64,000 nucleotides of DNA from Nocardioides campestrisoli (GTDB lineage Bacteria; Actinomycetota; Actinomycetes; Propionibacteriales; Nocardioidaceae): positions 434,001 to 498,000 of the forward strand of contig NZ_CP061768.1 in NCBI RefSeq assembly GCF_013624435.2, written 5' to 3'. Under the pieces are notes generated by a model, which searched no databases, had not been told where the DNA came from, and saw only the letters and a list, made by a program, of their open reading frames with translations. Position numbers and translations under genes: made by a program. Positions 51,699-59,993 of this stretch are shown here, piece after piece. Positions within the stretch are counted from its first letter, which is position 1; each line of letters starts with the position of its first letter.

Positions 51699-52559
51699 TC
51701 AGGCCGGCTGGGCCAGCGCCGGGTCGAACGACCGGACCGCCTCGAACCCGCTCGTGCGGAGCTTCTCCACCGAGATGGGCGCGGACGGCGAGGCGATCTC
51801 GTCGCGGTACTGCAGGGCAGGAAGACCCTGCTCGGCGGAGAGGCGGTCGAAGAGCTTGGCGTTGGTCGGGGGCACCTGCGCGTGGGTCAGGTTGAAGATG
51901 CCGCTGATGTCGTGGTGCACCGCGTGCACCACTGCCTCCGCCGCGTCGTCGACGTGCAGCCGGTAGAGCAGGGCGTCGCCCGAGAACGGCACGGACCCGC
52001 CGAGGTACTGGTGGGCCATCGCGACCTTCTCCGCGATCGGCGGGTCGCCGGGGCCGAAGATGTCGCCGCACCGGAAGATCGTCGCCCGGTCACCCGTGCT
52101 GGCGTAGACCTGCTCCATGGCGAGGAAGTTGCTGGGGCTGGGGTCGGCCGAGGTGGTCACGGGTGCGGACTCGTCGATCACCTCGAGGTGGTTGGCGGCG
52201 TCGCCGTAGACCGAGAGCGAGGAGAGTGCGACCAGACGGGTCTGGGGCCCGGCAGCCGCCACCACGTTCTCGGCGGTGCGGACCAGCACGTCGCGGTAGG
52301 TCTTCGCCCGGCCCTCCGGGGTCATGGAACCCTGGGCGGACGGCCCCGCGGTGACGACCACCACGTCCTGACCGGCCACGGCCTCGCGGACCGTCTCCTC
52401 CTCGGAGCCTCGCAGCACCACGGCGCGGGGGAAGCTCTCCCGGAGCGTCTCCACCTTCTCGGCGCTGGTGGCGGTGACCGTCACGTCGTGGCCGAGGTCG
52501 ACCAGCTGCCGTGCGGCGGCTGAGCCGACGAAGCCTGCGCCGATGACAAGGACCTTCAT
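51699..52559 (-). CDS. NAD(P)-binding epimerase/dehydratase-like protein (extended SDR)
   Basis: A 286-residue Rossmann protein: MKVLVIGAGFVGSAAARQLV at the start, LSSLSVYGDAANH in the middle, GDIFGPGDPP and a C-terminal substrate domain. The YxxxK pair of classical extended SDRs is not clear, so it may be a reductase or a binding protein rather than an epimerase. ATG 52559 overlaps the stop of the RCCR-like gene by 4 bases, so it works with that protein. It might use NAD(P)H on the same tetrapyrrole. Confidence 0.75.
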   Translation of the reverse strand: MKVLVIGAGFVGSAAARQLVDLGHDVTVTATSAEKVETLRESFPRAVVLRGSEEETVREAVAGQDVVVVTAGPSAQGSMTPEGRAKTYRDVLVRTAENVVAAAGPQTRLVALSSLSVYGDAANHLEVIDESAPVTTSADPSPSNFLAMEQVYASTGDRATIFRCGDIFGPGDPPIAEKVAMAHQYLGGSVPFSGDALLYRLHVDDAAEAVVHAVHHDISGIFNLTHAQVPPTNAKLFDRLSAEQGLPALQYRDEIASPSAPISVEKLRTSGFEAVRSFDPALAQPA

Positions 52560-53380
52560 GAGTTCTCCTTCATCTGGGTGAAGCCGGCGCGGACCGCGAC
52601 CAGCTCGTCGACCCGCTCTGCCCCGAGGAACTTCTTGGACAGCTCGTTCATCGGGTCGAGGGTGTAGCCGAGGGTGCGGACCCGGTGGTCGCGCGCATGC
52701 AGCGCGGGTCGATCCTCCACCGGCGTCGCGACGGCGTCGCGGACCCATCCCAGCCAGGTGTCCACCCGGTCGGTCACCACGCGGCGCAGGGTCTCGACGA
52801 CGTCGTCGGTCCGCTCGGCCACGTAGGAGTGGGCGATGGGGGAGAGGAAGGCCCGCATGTAGGTGCCGTGGCTGACCGACCAGGTGAACCGGTCGTCGCC
52901 GCGCAGCGCCAGGAACTTCTCGTTCTCCGGCTCGTAGTAGCGCGCGAGGTGGTCGGCGTCGACCATCAGGTCTCGCCGCGCCACGCACTCGGAGTAGAAG
53001 AACACCTGCGGGATGGTGCCGAAGACCAGGATCAGGTGGGGCACGTCGACCTGCGGCCCCAGCCAGACCTGAAGGTTCATGTCCAGGATCGAGCTCTTCC
53101 GATTGCCGATCCAGGAGTGGACGAGCCACTCCGCGGCCGCACCTTCGACGGACTGGTCGCCGGAGAAGGTGTGCATCGACCCCTCGTAGCTGCCGTCCTC
53201 GGTGGCCCAGTAGTCGAGGCCCTCGCTCGCCGGGTGCGGCTGCACCGGGAGCTCGGCGACGATGCGTTCCTTGGCCTCGCTGAGGATCTGCCAGAACTCT
53301 GCCCACAGCTCCGAGCTGTCGACGTCCGGGCTCTCCGCGAGGAACTCGTGGATGGTCTTGGTCTGCGCGCTGCTGCTCAC
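52556..53380 (-). CDS. Red chlorophyll catabolite reductase (RCCR)-like protein, copy 2
   Basis: A 274-residue homologue of the 34398 protein. It shares SMHTFSGDQSVEGAAAEWLV (68-87), VWLGPQVDVPHL (105-116), RRDLMVDADHLARYYEPENE (135-154), YMRAFLSPIAHSY (174-186), DTWLGWV (207-213) and LDPMNELSKKFLG (241-253, Asp242 matching Asp234 of copy 1). The RRDLMVDADHLARYY block is closer to plant RCCR (RKDLVLxPDYLxxYY) than copy 1 is. GTG 53380 lies two bases from the start predicted by TATACT at 53394-53389, so the message is probably leaderless. It may reduce a different position or stereoface than copy 1. Confidence 0.8.
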   Translation of the reverse strand: MSSSAQTKTIHEFLAESPDVDSSELWAEFWQILSEAKERIVAELPVQPHPASEGLDYWATEDGSYEGSMHTFSGDQSVEGAAAEWLVHSWIGNRKSSILDMNLQVWLGPQVDVPHLILVFGTIPQVFFYSECVARRDLMVDADHLARYYEPENEKFLALRGDDRFTWSVSHGTYMRAFLSPIAHSYVAERTDDVVETLRRVVTDRVDTWLGWVRDAVATPVEDRPALHARDHRVRTLGYTLDPMNELSKKFLGAERVDELVAVRAGFTQMKENS

Positions 53381-53388
53381 GAACCCAG

Positions 53389-53410
53389 AGTATAGATATA
53401 TGATCTATTC
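53389..53410. promoter_or_regulatory. AT-rich regulon box 11, divergent
   Basis: The box spans TATAGATATATGATCTATTC (53391-53410), the longest in the set, with an AGAT-ATAT-GATCTAT dyad. On the plus strand TATGAT (53399-53404) serves the long 53428-64000 operon; on the minus strand TATACT (53394-53389) serves the RCCR copy 2 unit. Confidence 0.8.
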
Positions 53411-53427
53411 TGTCAGGAGGTGGAGCG

Positions 53428-53754
53428 ATGATCGTGGTGGTGAGTCAGGCCCGCACCAAGCCGGGCGAGGAGCACGCGAGCGCATACGTCGCGCTCAGCG
53501 GCGAGTTCGGGAGGTTCTTCACCGGACAGCCCGGCTTCCGCGGACGGCGTCTGGTACGCGGCGTTGAGGACCCCCAGCACTTCACCCACCTGCGCTGGTT
53601 CGACTCCGTCGAGCACTACGAGGCGTGCACCCGGGCCGAGGGCTACGTCGAGCACACCGAGCTCATGTACGAGCACCTCGAGCCCTACGACTCCTACCCG
53701 CGCGAGTACCTCGAGGTCGTCCTCGACGAGGCCGATCCGCAGGTACGGGCATGA
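53428..53754 (+). CDS. Antibiotic biosynthesis monooxygenase (ABM/IsdG-like) domain protein
   Basis: A 108-residue ferredoxin-like dimeric alpha/beta-barrel protein: IVVVSQARTKPGEEHASAYV, helix, FTGQPGFRGRRLVRGVEDPQ, HFTHLRWFDSVEHYEACT. The ABM superfamily includes the IsdG-type haem-degrading monooxygenases, but their Asn-Trp-His set cannot be assigned here with certainty. AGGAGG precedes the ATG. First gene of the right-hand operon; overlaps the next by ATGA. Possible roles are cofactor-free oxygenation or binding of a pyrrolic compound. Confidence 0.65.
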   Translation: MIVVVSQARTKPGEEHASAYVALSGEFGRFFTGQPGFRGRRLVRGVEDPQHFTHLRWFDSVEHYEACTRAEGYVEHTELMYEHLEPYDSYPREYLEVVLDEADPQVRA

Positions 53755-54491
53755 CGGCGTTCGTCCTGGTGCACGGAGCGTTCCGCGGCGGCTGGGCGTG
53801 GCGCCAGGTCCGGCCGCACCTCGTCGCCGCCGGGCACGACGTGCACGCCCCCAGCCTGATCGGCGCCGGCGAGCACCACGAGCGGGTCCGGGAGGTCACC
53901 GGGCTCAAGACGTGGTCGGACCAGGTCAGCCGGCTGATCCTGCTGGAGGACCTGCGCGAGGTGGTCCTGGTCGGGCACAGCCAGGGCGGTCTCGTGACGT
54001 CGTCGGTGGCGGCCCGGATCCCGGACCGGATCGCCTGCGTGGTCCATCTCGACGCGGCCGTGCCCGCCGCCGGCGAGCGCGCCGTCGACCTGGGCCCGAC
54101 GCCCTCCCGGCTTCCCGAGCGCGGCACCGCCGTCCGGGCGACCCCGGTCCCCAAAGACTCCGGGGAGTACGACGAGGAGACCGCCCGTTGGGTGGACGCG
54201 CGCCTGAGCGCCAGCCCGGTGGGTCCGGCGCTGGACGCGGTGCCCGCGGTGCCGGCCGAGGTCCGCGAGGTCTTCGCGTTCTGCGCGCGCACCCCCGCCG
54301 GCTACCCCTCGACCCACACCCGGGCACGGCTCGAGGCGCAGGGGCGCCCGTTCACCGTCCTGGACGCCGGCCACGACGCGCCCCTGAGCGCGCCCTCGCT
54401 CGTCGCCGCCCTGCTCCTGGCGCAGGTGCCCACCCAGCCCGACCCGCACGCGACCAGCAGGCCGCGCCCGACCATGAAAGGTCTCCGATGA
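53751..54491 (+). CDS. Alpha/beta hydrolase, methylesterase (MES)-like
   Basis: A 246-residue hydrolase. FVLVHGAFRGGWAWRQVRPH at residues 4-23 is the hallmark opening of the EstC/plant MES and hydroxynitrile lyase group; the nucleophile is Ser77 in LVGHSQGGLV and the His lies in LDAGHDAPL. In plants a MES (MES16) demethylates chlorophyll breakdown products, so by analogy this enzyme could cleave the C13 methyl ester of an opened tetrapyrrole. Many other esters are possible. ATGA overlaps on both sides. Confidence 0.7.
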   Translation: MTAFVLVHGAFRGGWAWRQVRPHLVAAGHDVHAPSLIGAGEHHERVREVTGLKTWSDQVSRLILLEDLREVVLVGHSQGGLVTSSVAARIPDRIACVVHLDAAVPAAGERAVDLGPTPSRLPERGTAVRATPVPKDSGEYDEETARWVDARLSASPVGPALDAVPAVPAEVREVFAFCARTPAGYPSTHTRARLEAQGRPFTVLDAGHDAPLSAPSLVAALLLAQVPTQPDPHATSRPRPTMKGLR

Positions 54492-55054
54492 CCATCTCCG
54501 AGCACGGACCCGCCGCAGCCAGCCTGAAGCCCGGGTGGCAGGGCAGGTTCTTCGAGGACTTCGAGGTCGGCGACATCTACCAGCACCCGCTCGGCCGGAC
54601 CCTCACCGAGCACGACAACATCTCCTTCTCGCTGCTCACGATGAACACCAACCAGATGCACTTCAACAGCGAGTACGCGAGGCGCTCGGAGTTCGAGAAG
54701 CCGCTGGTCGTCTCGACGCTGACGGTGGCCATCGCGGTGGGTCAGTCCGTCACCGACCTCACCCAGAACGCCTTCGCCAACCTCGGCTGGGACGACATCC
54801 GGATGACCCACCCGGTCTTCGCCGGGGACACCCTCTTCAGCGAGTCCGTGGTCCTGGAGAAGCGCGAGTCGGCCAAGCGCCCGCACGCCGGCATCGTCAC
54901 GGTCAAGACCCGCACCCTGAACCAGCACGGTGACGAGGTGTGCTCGTTCAAGCGCATGTTCTACGTCTACAAGCAGGGCGCCGAGCAGCTCGAGGGGATC
55001 TTCCCCGAGGGCAAGCGCTCCCTGCTCGCCGGCACCGACCTCGCCGAGGACTGA
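54488..55054 (+). CDS. MaoC-family hydratase, mesaconyl-CoA hydratase-like
   Basis: A 188-residue hotdog-fold enzyme. NQMHFNSEYARRSEFEKPLV, the TQNAFANLGWDDIRMTHPVF block, GDTLFSESVVLEKRES and FKRMFYVYKQGA strongly recall mesaconyl-CoA (2-methylfumaryl-CoA) hydratases of the ethylmalonyl-CoA pathway. It would add water to a methyl- or alkylfumaryl-CoA. The CaiB transferase at 56093 and the CitE-like lyase at 63709 could supply and consume such a CoA ester. Overlaps the hydrolase gene by ATGA. Confidence 0.8.
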   Translation: MTISEHGPAAASLKPGWQGRFFEDFEVGDIYQHPLGRTLTEHDNISFSLLTMNTNQMHFNSEYARRSEFEKPLVVSTLTVAIAVGQSVTDLTQNAFANLGWDDIRMTHPVFAGDTLFSESVVLEKRESAKRPHAGIVTVKTRTLNQHGDEVCSFKRMFYVYKQGAEQLEGIFPEGKRSLLAGTDLAED

Positions 55055-55061
55055 GGGCCGG

Positions 55062-56096
55062 ATGCGCATCACCTTCGCCCCGTGGGGCGAGACCCTGACG
55101 GAGCTGGCGGACGCGGCGCGCCGCGCGGAGGAGGCCGGCGCCGAGGTGATCTGGGTGCCCGAGCTGCACCGCAGCGCCAGCGTCACCGCCGCGGCGGTCG
55201 CCCAGGCGACCACGTCGGCCCAGGTCGGCACCGCCATCCAGCTGGCGTTCACCCGCAGCCCCATGGTGACCGCGCTGGAGGCGCTCGACCTCGACGAGCT
55301 CTCGGGCGGCCGGTTCATCCTCGGCCTCGGCACCGGCGTGCAGCGCCTCAACGAGGACTGGCACCACGCCCGCTGGGGCAAGCCCGTCCCGCACCTGCGC
55401 GAGGTGGTCCGCAACGTCCGGCGCTTCGTCGCCGGCGCCACCCTCGGTGAGGAGATCGACCTGGAGGGCGAGTTCGAGCCGATGCGGATCCGCGGCTACC
55501 AGCGTCCCTACCCGACGGCGCGCCCCGAGATCCCCGTCTACCTGGCCGCGATGGGCCCCGCCATGACCCGCCTGGCGGGGCGGATCGCCGACGGCTGGAT
55601 CAGCCACGAGCTCTGCTCACCGCGTTACCTGGCCGAACGGATCCTGCCGGAGATCCAGGCCGGCCTGGACGCCGTCGAGGGCCGTCGCCGCGAGGACCTC
55701 GAGCTCGTGGTCTCCGCCTGCTGCTCGGTCGACGCGGACCCGTGGCTCGCCGTCGACCGGGTCCGGGGCCACGTGGGCTTCTACGCCAGCGTGCGCAGCT
55801 ATGCCGACTTCTTCGCCTTCCACGGCCTCGGCGAGGCCCAGCATCAGGTGGTCGAGGCCTTCCGCAGCGGCCGGGGCGCCGAGCACCTGGCCGAGGCGGT
55901 GACCCCGGAGATGGTGGACGCGCTGACCCTCAACGGCGACCGCGACCGGGTGGCCGAGCAGCTCGCGGGCTACGTCGGCCTGGCCGACGCGGTCAAGCTC
56001 TCCGCCCCGACGCACGGGCTCTCCCCGGCGCAGATCCGCACTGCCCAGAACCAGGTCATCGACCTCATCTCGGCCACCTCAGGAGGACTCCAGTGA
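55062..56096 (+). CDS. LLM-class (luciferase-like) F420-dependent oxidoreductase
   Basis: A 344-residue TIM-barrel flavin/F420 enzyme: RAEEAGAEVIWVPELHRSAS, GTAIQLAFTRSPMVTALEAL, SGGRFILGLGTGVQRLNEDW and GRIADGWISHELCSPRYLAE. The family in actinobacteria mostly uses F420 to reduce or oxidise C=C, C=N or alcohol groups. ATG 55062 is 7 bases after the hydratase stop. F420H2-dependent reduction of bilin-type double bonds is known for other actinobacterial proteins, so a role on the opened tetrapyrrole is possible but unproven. Confidence 0.82.
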   Translation: MRITFAPWGETLTELADAARRAEEAGAEVIWVPELHRSASVTAAAVAQATTSAQVGTAIQLAFTRSPMVTALEALDLDELSGGRFILGLGTGVQRLNEDWHHARWGKPVPHLREVVRNVRRFVAGATLGEEIDLEGEFEPMRIRGYQRPYPTARPEIPVYLAAMGPAMTRLAGRIADGWISHELCSPRYLAERILPEIQAGLDAVEGRRREDLELVVSACCSVDADPWLAVDRVRGHVGFYASVRSYADFFAFHGLGEAQHQVVEAFRSGRGAEHLAEAVTPEMVDALTLNGDRDRVAEQLAGYVGLADAVKLSAPTHGLSPAQIRTAQNQVIDLISATSGGLQ

Positions 56097-57361
56097 CCAC
56101 GCCCCGCAAGCCGCTCCAGGACGTCAGGATCATCTCCCTCGAGCAGTACGGCGCCGGGCCCTTCGGCAGCGTGCACCTCGCCGACCTCGGGGCCGACGTG
56201 ATCAAGATCGAGGACCCCCGGGTGGGCGGCGACGTCGGCCGGTACGTGCCGCCGTACTTCGAGGGGGAGGACTCGCTCTTCTTCGAGACCTTCAACCGCA
56301 ACAAGAGGTCCATCTCGCTGGACATCAAGGCGCCCGAGGGGCGGGAGGTCTTCGAGGACCTGGTCCGCAACGCCGACGCGGTCTACTCCAACCTGCGCGG
56401 TGACGTGCCGGAGAAGATCGGGATCACCTACGACCAGCTCAAGCACCTCAACCCCGCGATCGTGTGCTGCTCGCTGACCGGCTTCGGGATGACCGGGCCG
56501 CGGCAGAAGGAGCCGGGCTACGACTACGTGCTCCAGGGCCTGGCCGGCTGGATGGAGCTCACCGGCGAGCCGGACGGCCCGCCGACGAAGTCGGGTCTGT
56601 CGTTGGTGGACTTCTCCGGTGGCTACGTGGCCGCGCTGTCGCTGATGGCCGGCCTGCACGCCGCCCGGCGCGACGGCGTCGGCATGGACTGCGACGTCTC
56701 GCTGTACGACACCGCGATGGCGATGCTGACCTACCCCGCCACCTGGCACCTGAACGCCGGCTACACGCCGAGGCGGATCAGCCACTCGGCCCACCCCTCG
56801 CTCGTCCCCTTCCAGGCCTTCGAGGCGCTCGACGGGTGGTTCGTGGTGGGGTGCGCCAAGGAGAAGTTCTGGGTCCGCCTGGCCGAGGTCATCGGCCACC
56901 CGGAGTGGGCGCAGGAGGGGTCGCCGTACGCGAGCTTCACGCTGCGTCAGCAGAACCAGGCCGAGCTGACCGCCGCGCTGGAGGCGATCTTCGCCACCGA
57001 GACCGTGGACCACTGGCTCTCGCTGTGCTACCCGGCCGCGATCCCGTGCGGCCCGATCAACGACGTGGAGGCCGCCCTCAAGGACGAGCACCTGGTCGCC
57101 CGCAACATGCTGGTCACCACCGAGCACCCCCGCTACGGCACCGTCACCCAGGTGGCCTCGCCGGTGCGGGTGGGCGCGGGGGTGCCCGACTACCGCCGTG
57201 CCCCGCAGCGCAACGAGCACGCCCTCGAGGTGCTCACCGAGGTCGCCGGGTACGACGAGGCCAGGATCGCCGAGCTCGCCGCAGCGGGTGCCTTCGGCGC
57301 TGCGCCCCGGGCCCAGGAGCAGGTGGACGTGGCCCAGGCGTCCGGGGCGGCGGAGGCCTGA
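56093..57361 (+). CDS. CaiB/BaiF (family III) CoA transferase, copy 2
   Basis: A 422-residue family III CoA transferase: DVRIISLEQYGAGPFGSVHL, LGADVIKIEDPRVGGDVGRY, FNRNKRSISLDIKAPEGREV and the Asp in GLSLVDFSGGYVAALS. GTG 56093 overlaps the F420 enzyme stop. Mesaconyl-CoA transferases belong to this family, and the mesaconyl-CoA hydratase-like gene is two genes upstream, so an alkylfumarate is the likeliest CoA acceptor. Confidence 0.88.
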   Translation: MTTPRKPLQDVRIISLEQYGAGPFGSVHLADLGADVIKIEDPRVGGDVGRYVPPYFEGEDSLFFETFNRNKRSISLDIKAPEGREVFEDLVRNADAVYSNLRGDVPEKIGITYDQLKHLNPAIVCCSLTGFGMTGPRQKEPGYDYVLQGLAGWMELTGEPDGPPTKSGLSLVDFSGGYVAALSLMAGLHAARRDGVGMDCDVSLYDTAMAMLTYPATWHLNAGYTPRRISHSAHPSLVPFQAFEALDGWFVVGCAKEKFWVRLAEVIGHPEWAQEGSPYASFTLRQQNQAELTAALEAIFATETVDHWLSLCYPAAIPCGPINDVEAALKDEHLVARNMLVTTEHPRYGTVTQVASPVRVGAGVPDYRRAPQRNEHALEVLTEVAGYDEARIAELAAAGAFGAAPRAQEQVDVAQASGAAEA

Positions 57362-57363
57362 GC

Positions 57364-58758
57364 ATGTCCGCCGACCACTCCCCGAGCACGGCCGCCGAGC
57401 TGGCCCGCTGGATCACCGCCGACCTGGCGGTGCCGGTCGAGGTCGAGGCCGCTGCGCTGCGCCACCTGCTCGACGGCCTGGGCAACGCGGTCGCCGCCGT
57501 GCGGGCGGACGCGGCCGGGCCGGCGCTCGCCGTCGCCACCGGACTCGGCGGCCCGGCGGAGGCCACGGTGCTGGGCACCTCGACCAGGATCTCGGCGCCC
57601 GCGGCGGCCCTGGCCAACGGCACGCTCGTGCACGCGCTCGACTTCGACGACACCCACGCGGGCGGTCTGGTGCACGCCACCGCCGTGGTCCTGCCCGCGG
57701 CGTTCGCGGTGGGGGAGCAGGTGGGAGCCGACGGCCGCGCGGTCCTCGACGCCGCGGTCGTGGGCTACGAGGTCGCCTGCCGGGTCGCCTCCGCCGCACC
57801 GCACGGCTTCCACGCGGCGGGCCTGCACGCGACGATGGTGGCCGGGGTCTTCTCCTCCGCCGCGGTGGCGGCCAGGCTGCTCGGGCTGGACGCCGCGACC
57901 ACCACCCACGCCCTCGGGATCGCCGGCAGCCAGGCCGGCGGCCTGCTGGCCTTCCTGGCCACCGGCGCCAGCACCAAGCAGCTGCACCCCGGCTTCGCCT
58001 CCCAGTCGGGCATCCTGTCGGCGCGCCTCGCGGCGGCGGGGGCGACGGGGCCGGAGACCGTCTTCGACGGCCCGCACGGGGTCTACGACGCGCTCGCCAC
58101 CGGTCCGGTCGACGTCTCGGTGGTGCTGCGCGACCTCGGCTCGGTGTGGGAGACCACCCGGATCGGCATCAAGCCGTGGCCGACCTGCCAGCTGGCCCAC
58201 GCCACCATGGCCGCGGCCGCGGCCGGCTTGGCGAGCGCCGGCGCCGACGTCGACGCGGTCGTCGCGGTGCACGCGCGCGTGCATCCGGACTCCGCGTCGG
58301 TGGTCTGCGTCGCCGACCGCGACCTGGTCCAGCCGGTCGGCCCGTACGCCGCCAAGTTCAGCCTGCCGTGGAGCGTCGCCGCCCTGCTCGTCGACGGCCA
58401 CGTCGGCGTGGAGACCTACGCACCCGCCCAGCTCGCGCGGCCCGAGATCGGCGCGCTCGCCGCACGGATCACCTGGGAGGAGACCCCCGGCCACGGAGTC
58501 GCCGCCGATGCCGCCGGCGACGTCGTCCTGACGCTGGCCGACGGGCGCACCGTCACCGGCCACGTCGACCGGAGCCCCGGCGGAGGGTCGGCCCCGCTGA
58601 CCGACGCCGACCTGCGCGCCAAGCTCGCCGGGAACGCCGGACCGCTGGCCGACCCGTTGGCCGAGGCGGTCCTCTCCCTGCCCGGTGCCGCCGACCTGAC
58701 CACGCTTCTCAACCGTGCCGCTGCGGCGGCCGACGCACCCCTGGAGGTCCCTGCATGA
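57364..58758 (+). CDS. MmgE/PrpD-family protein
   Basis: A 464-residue MmgE/PrpD protein. LVHALDFDDTHAGGLVHATA holds the conserved Asp and His residues, and GASTKQLHPGFASQSG and IKPWPTCQLAHATM the Lys-His segments. The family includes 2-methylcitrate dehydratase, cis-aconitate decarboxylase and iminodisuccinate epimerase. In this island hydration or dehydration of a branched di- or tricarboxylate such as a dialkylmalate is plausible. It begins two bases after the CoA transferase stop. Confidence 0.88.
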   Translation: MSADHSPSTAAELARWITADLAVPVEVEAAALRHLLDGLGNAVAAVRADAAGPALAVATGLGGPAEATVLGTSTRISAPAAALANGTLVHALDFDDTHAGGLVHATAVVLPAAFAVGEQVGADGRAVLDAAVVGYEVACRVASAAPHGFHAAGLHATMVAGVFSSAAVAARLLGLDAATTTHALGIAGSQAGGLLAFLATGASTKQLHPGFASQSGILSARLAAAGATGPETVFDGPHGVYDALATGPVDVSVVLRDLGSVWETTRIGIKPWPTCQLAHATMAAAAAGLASAGADVDAVVAVHARVHPDSASVVCVADRDLVQPVGPYAAKFSLPWSVAALLVDGHVGVETYAPAQLARPEIGALAARITWEETPGHGVAADAAGDVVLTLADGRTVTGHVDRSPGGGSAPLTDADLRAKLAGNAGPLADPLAEAVLSLPGAADLTTLLNRAAAAADAPLEVPA

Positions 58759-59993
58759 CCCTGTCCGCCATCGAGCCCGACGAGTTCGGCTGGTTCCCCT
58801 ACCAGGGCTTCACCTTCTCCCTCGGTCTCACCGAGGGCGACTCCGCCTGGACCTCCGGGCACACCTCGGCGCGCCACGACCCTGCCCTCGGCAGGATGAC
58901 GGTCGAGGGCACCATGGAGCAGCAGGCCCGGATCGCCTACGCCAAGTGCCTGGCGATCCTCGAGGGTGCGGGCTTCGGCCCCGAGGACGTCACCCGGGTC
59001 AGCGAGAACGTCACGGTCGCCGGGCTGCCCGCCTACGAGGACGCGGCCGGGGTGCGGCGCGAGCTGCTGGGGGACCGGCCGACGGTGCGGACCGTGGTGG
59101 TCGAGCGCCTGGTGCGACGGGCCGCCTGGCTCGAGGTCGAGCTGCACGCGGTGCGCGGCGGCGGGCGGCAGCTCCGGGTGGCCTCCGAGGCCCGCGAGGC
59201 GGGGACGTGGCAGGCGTCCTCGATCACCGAGGGCGAGGACGGCGTGGTCTACCTGCCGACGGTCACCCCCGTCGACGAGCACGGTGACGTGGTCTTCGAG
59301 GGCGACTTCGTCTCCCAGTACCGCTACGTGCTGGAGCGGGCCGGCGCGATGCTCGAGTCGGTCGGTCTGACGCTCGGCCACGCGGTGACCACCTACGACT
59401 ACTCGACCCCGGAGACCCGCGCGGTCTACCGCGGCACCCACAGGGTCCGCAAGGAGCTGCTGGGCGACAACGAAGGCTCGGTCTACCCGGGTGCCGGGGG
59501 GATCCTGATGAGCCGGCTGCACGCCCCCGGCGCGCTGGTGGCGATCGACGTGACCGCCTCGCGGCACCCGCTCGAGCTGGTCAACCCCGGCTGGTCGCGC
59601 TACGACACGCTCACCTACGCGCCGGGGGTCAAGGCCGGGCGCACCCTGTTCATGTCCGGCTTCGCGGCCCTCGACATGGAGTCCCAGCAGGCGCTGCACG
59701 CCGGCGACCTGGGCCGGCAGGCGGAGGCGACGTACGGCGCGGTCCTGCACCTGCTCGAGCACGCCGGTCTCGGGCCCGCGGACCTCCTGGAGACCACGGA
59801 GTACTGCGTGGAGTCGGCCGTCGGCGACTACAAGGCGGTGGCCGAGGTCCGCGAGCGACTCCTCGGACCGCCTTGGCCGGCCTCGACCGGCGCGCTGTGC
59901 CACAGCCTGCTGCGTCCCGAGTTCCTGCTCGAGGTCTTCCCGACCGCCCTCTACCCCGCCGTCGAGACCGGCACCGGGGAGGCACACCGATGA
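58755..59993 (+). CDS. Tandem RidA/YjgF-family protein
   Basis: A 412-residue protein with two RidA-like domains, roughly residues 1-180 and 200-405. The first has RIAYAKCLAILEGAGFGPED and ELLGDRPTVRTVVVERLV; the second has KAGRTLFMSGFAALD, ATYGAVLHLLEHAGLGPADL and a final RPEFLLEVFPTAL. RidA proteins hydrolyse enamines/imines to ketones and ammonia, or serve as decarboxylases or deaminases in heterocycle breakdown. Two fused copies in a pyrrole-type catabolic operon suggest release of ring nitrogen. ATGA overlap on both sides. Confidence 0.8.
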   Translation: MTLSAIEPDEFGWFPYQGFTFSLGLTEGDSAWTSGHTSARHDPALGRMTVEGTMEQQARIAYAKCLAILEGAGFGPEDVTRVSENVTVAGLPAYEDAAGVRRELLGDRPTVRTVVVERLVRRAAWLEVELHAVRGGGRQLRVASEAREAGTWQASSITEGEDGVVYLPTVTPVDEHGDVVFEGDFVSQYRYVLERAGAMLESVGLTLGHAVTTYDYSTPETRAVYRGTHRVRKELLGDNEGSVYPGAGGILMSRLHAPGALVAIDVTASRHPLELVNPGWSRYDTLTYAPGVKAGRTLFMSGFAALDMESQQALHAGDLGRQAEATYGAVLHLLEHAGLGPADLLETTEYCVESAVGDYKAVAEVRERLLGPPWPASTGALCHSLLRPEFLLEVFPTALYPAVETGTGEAHR

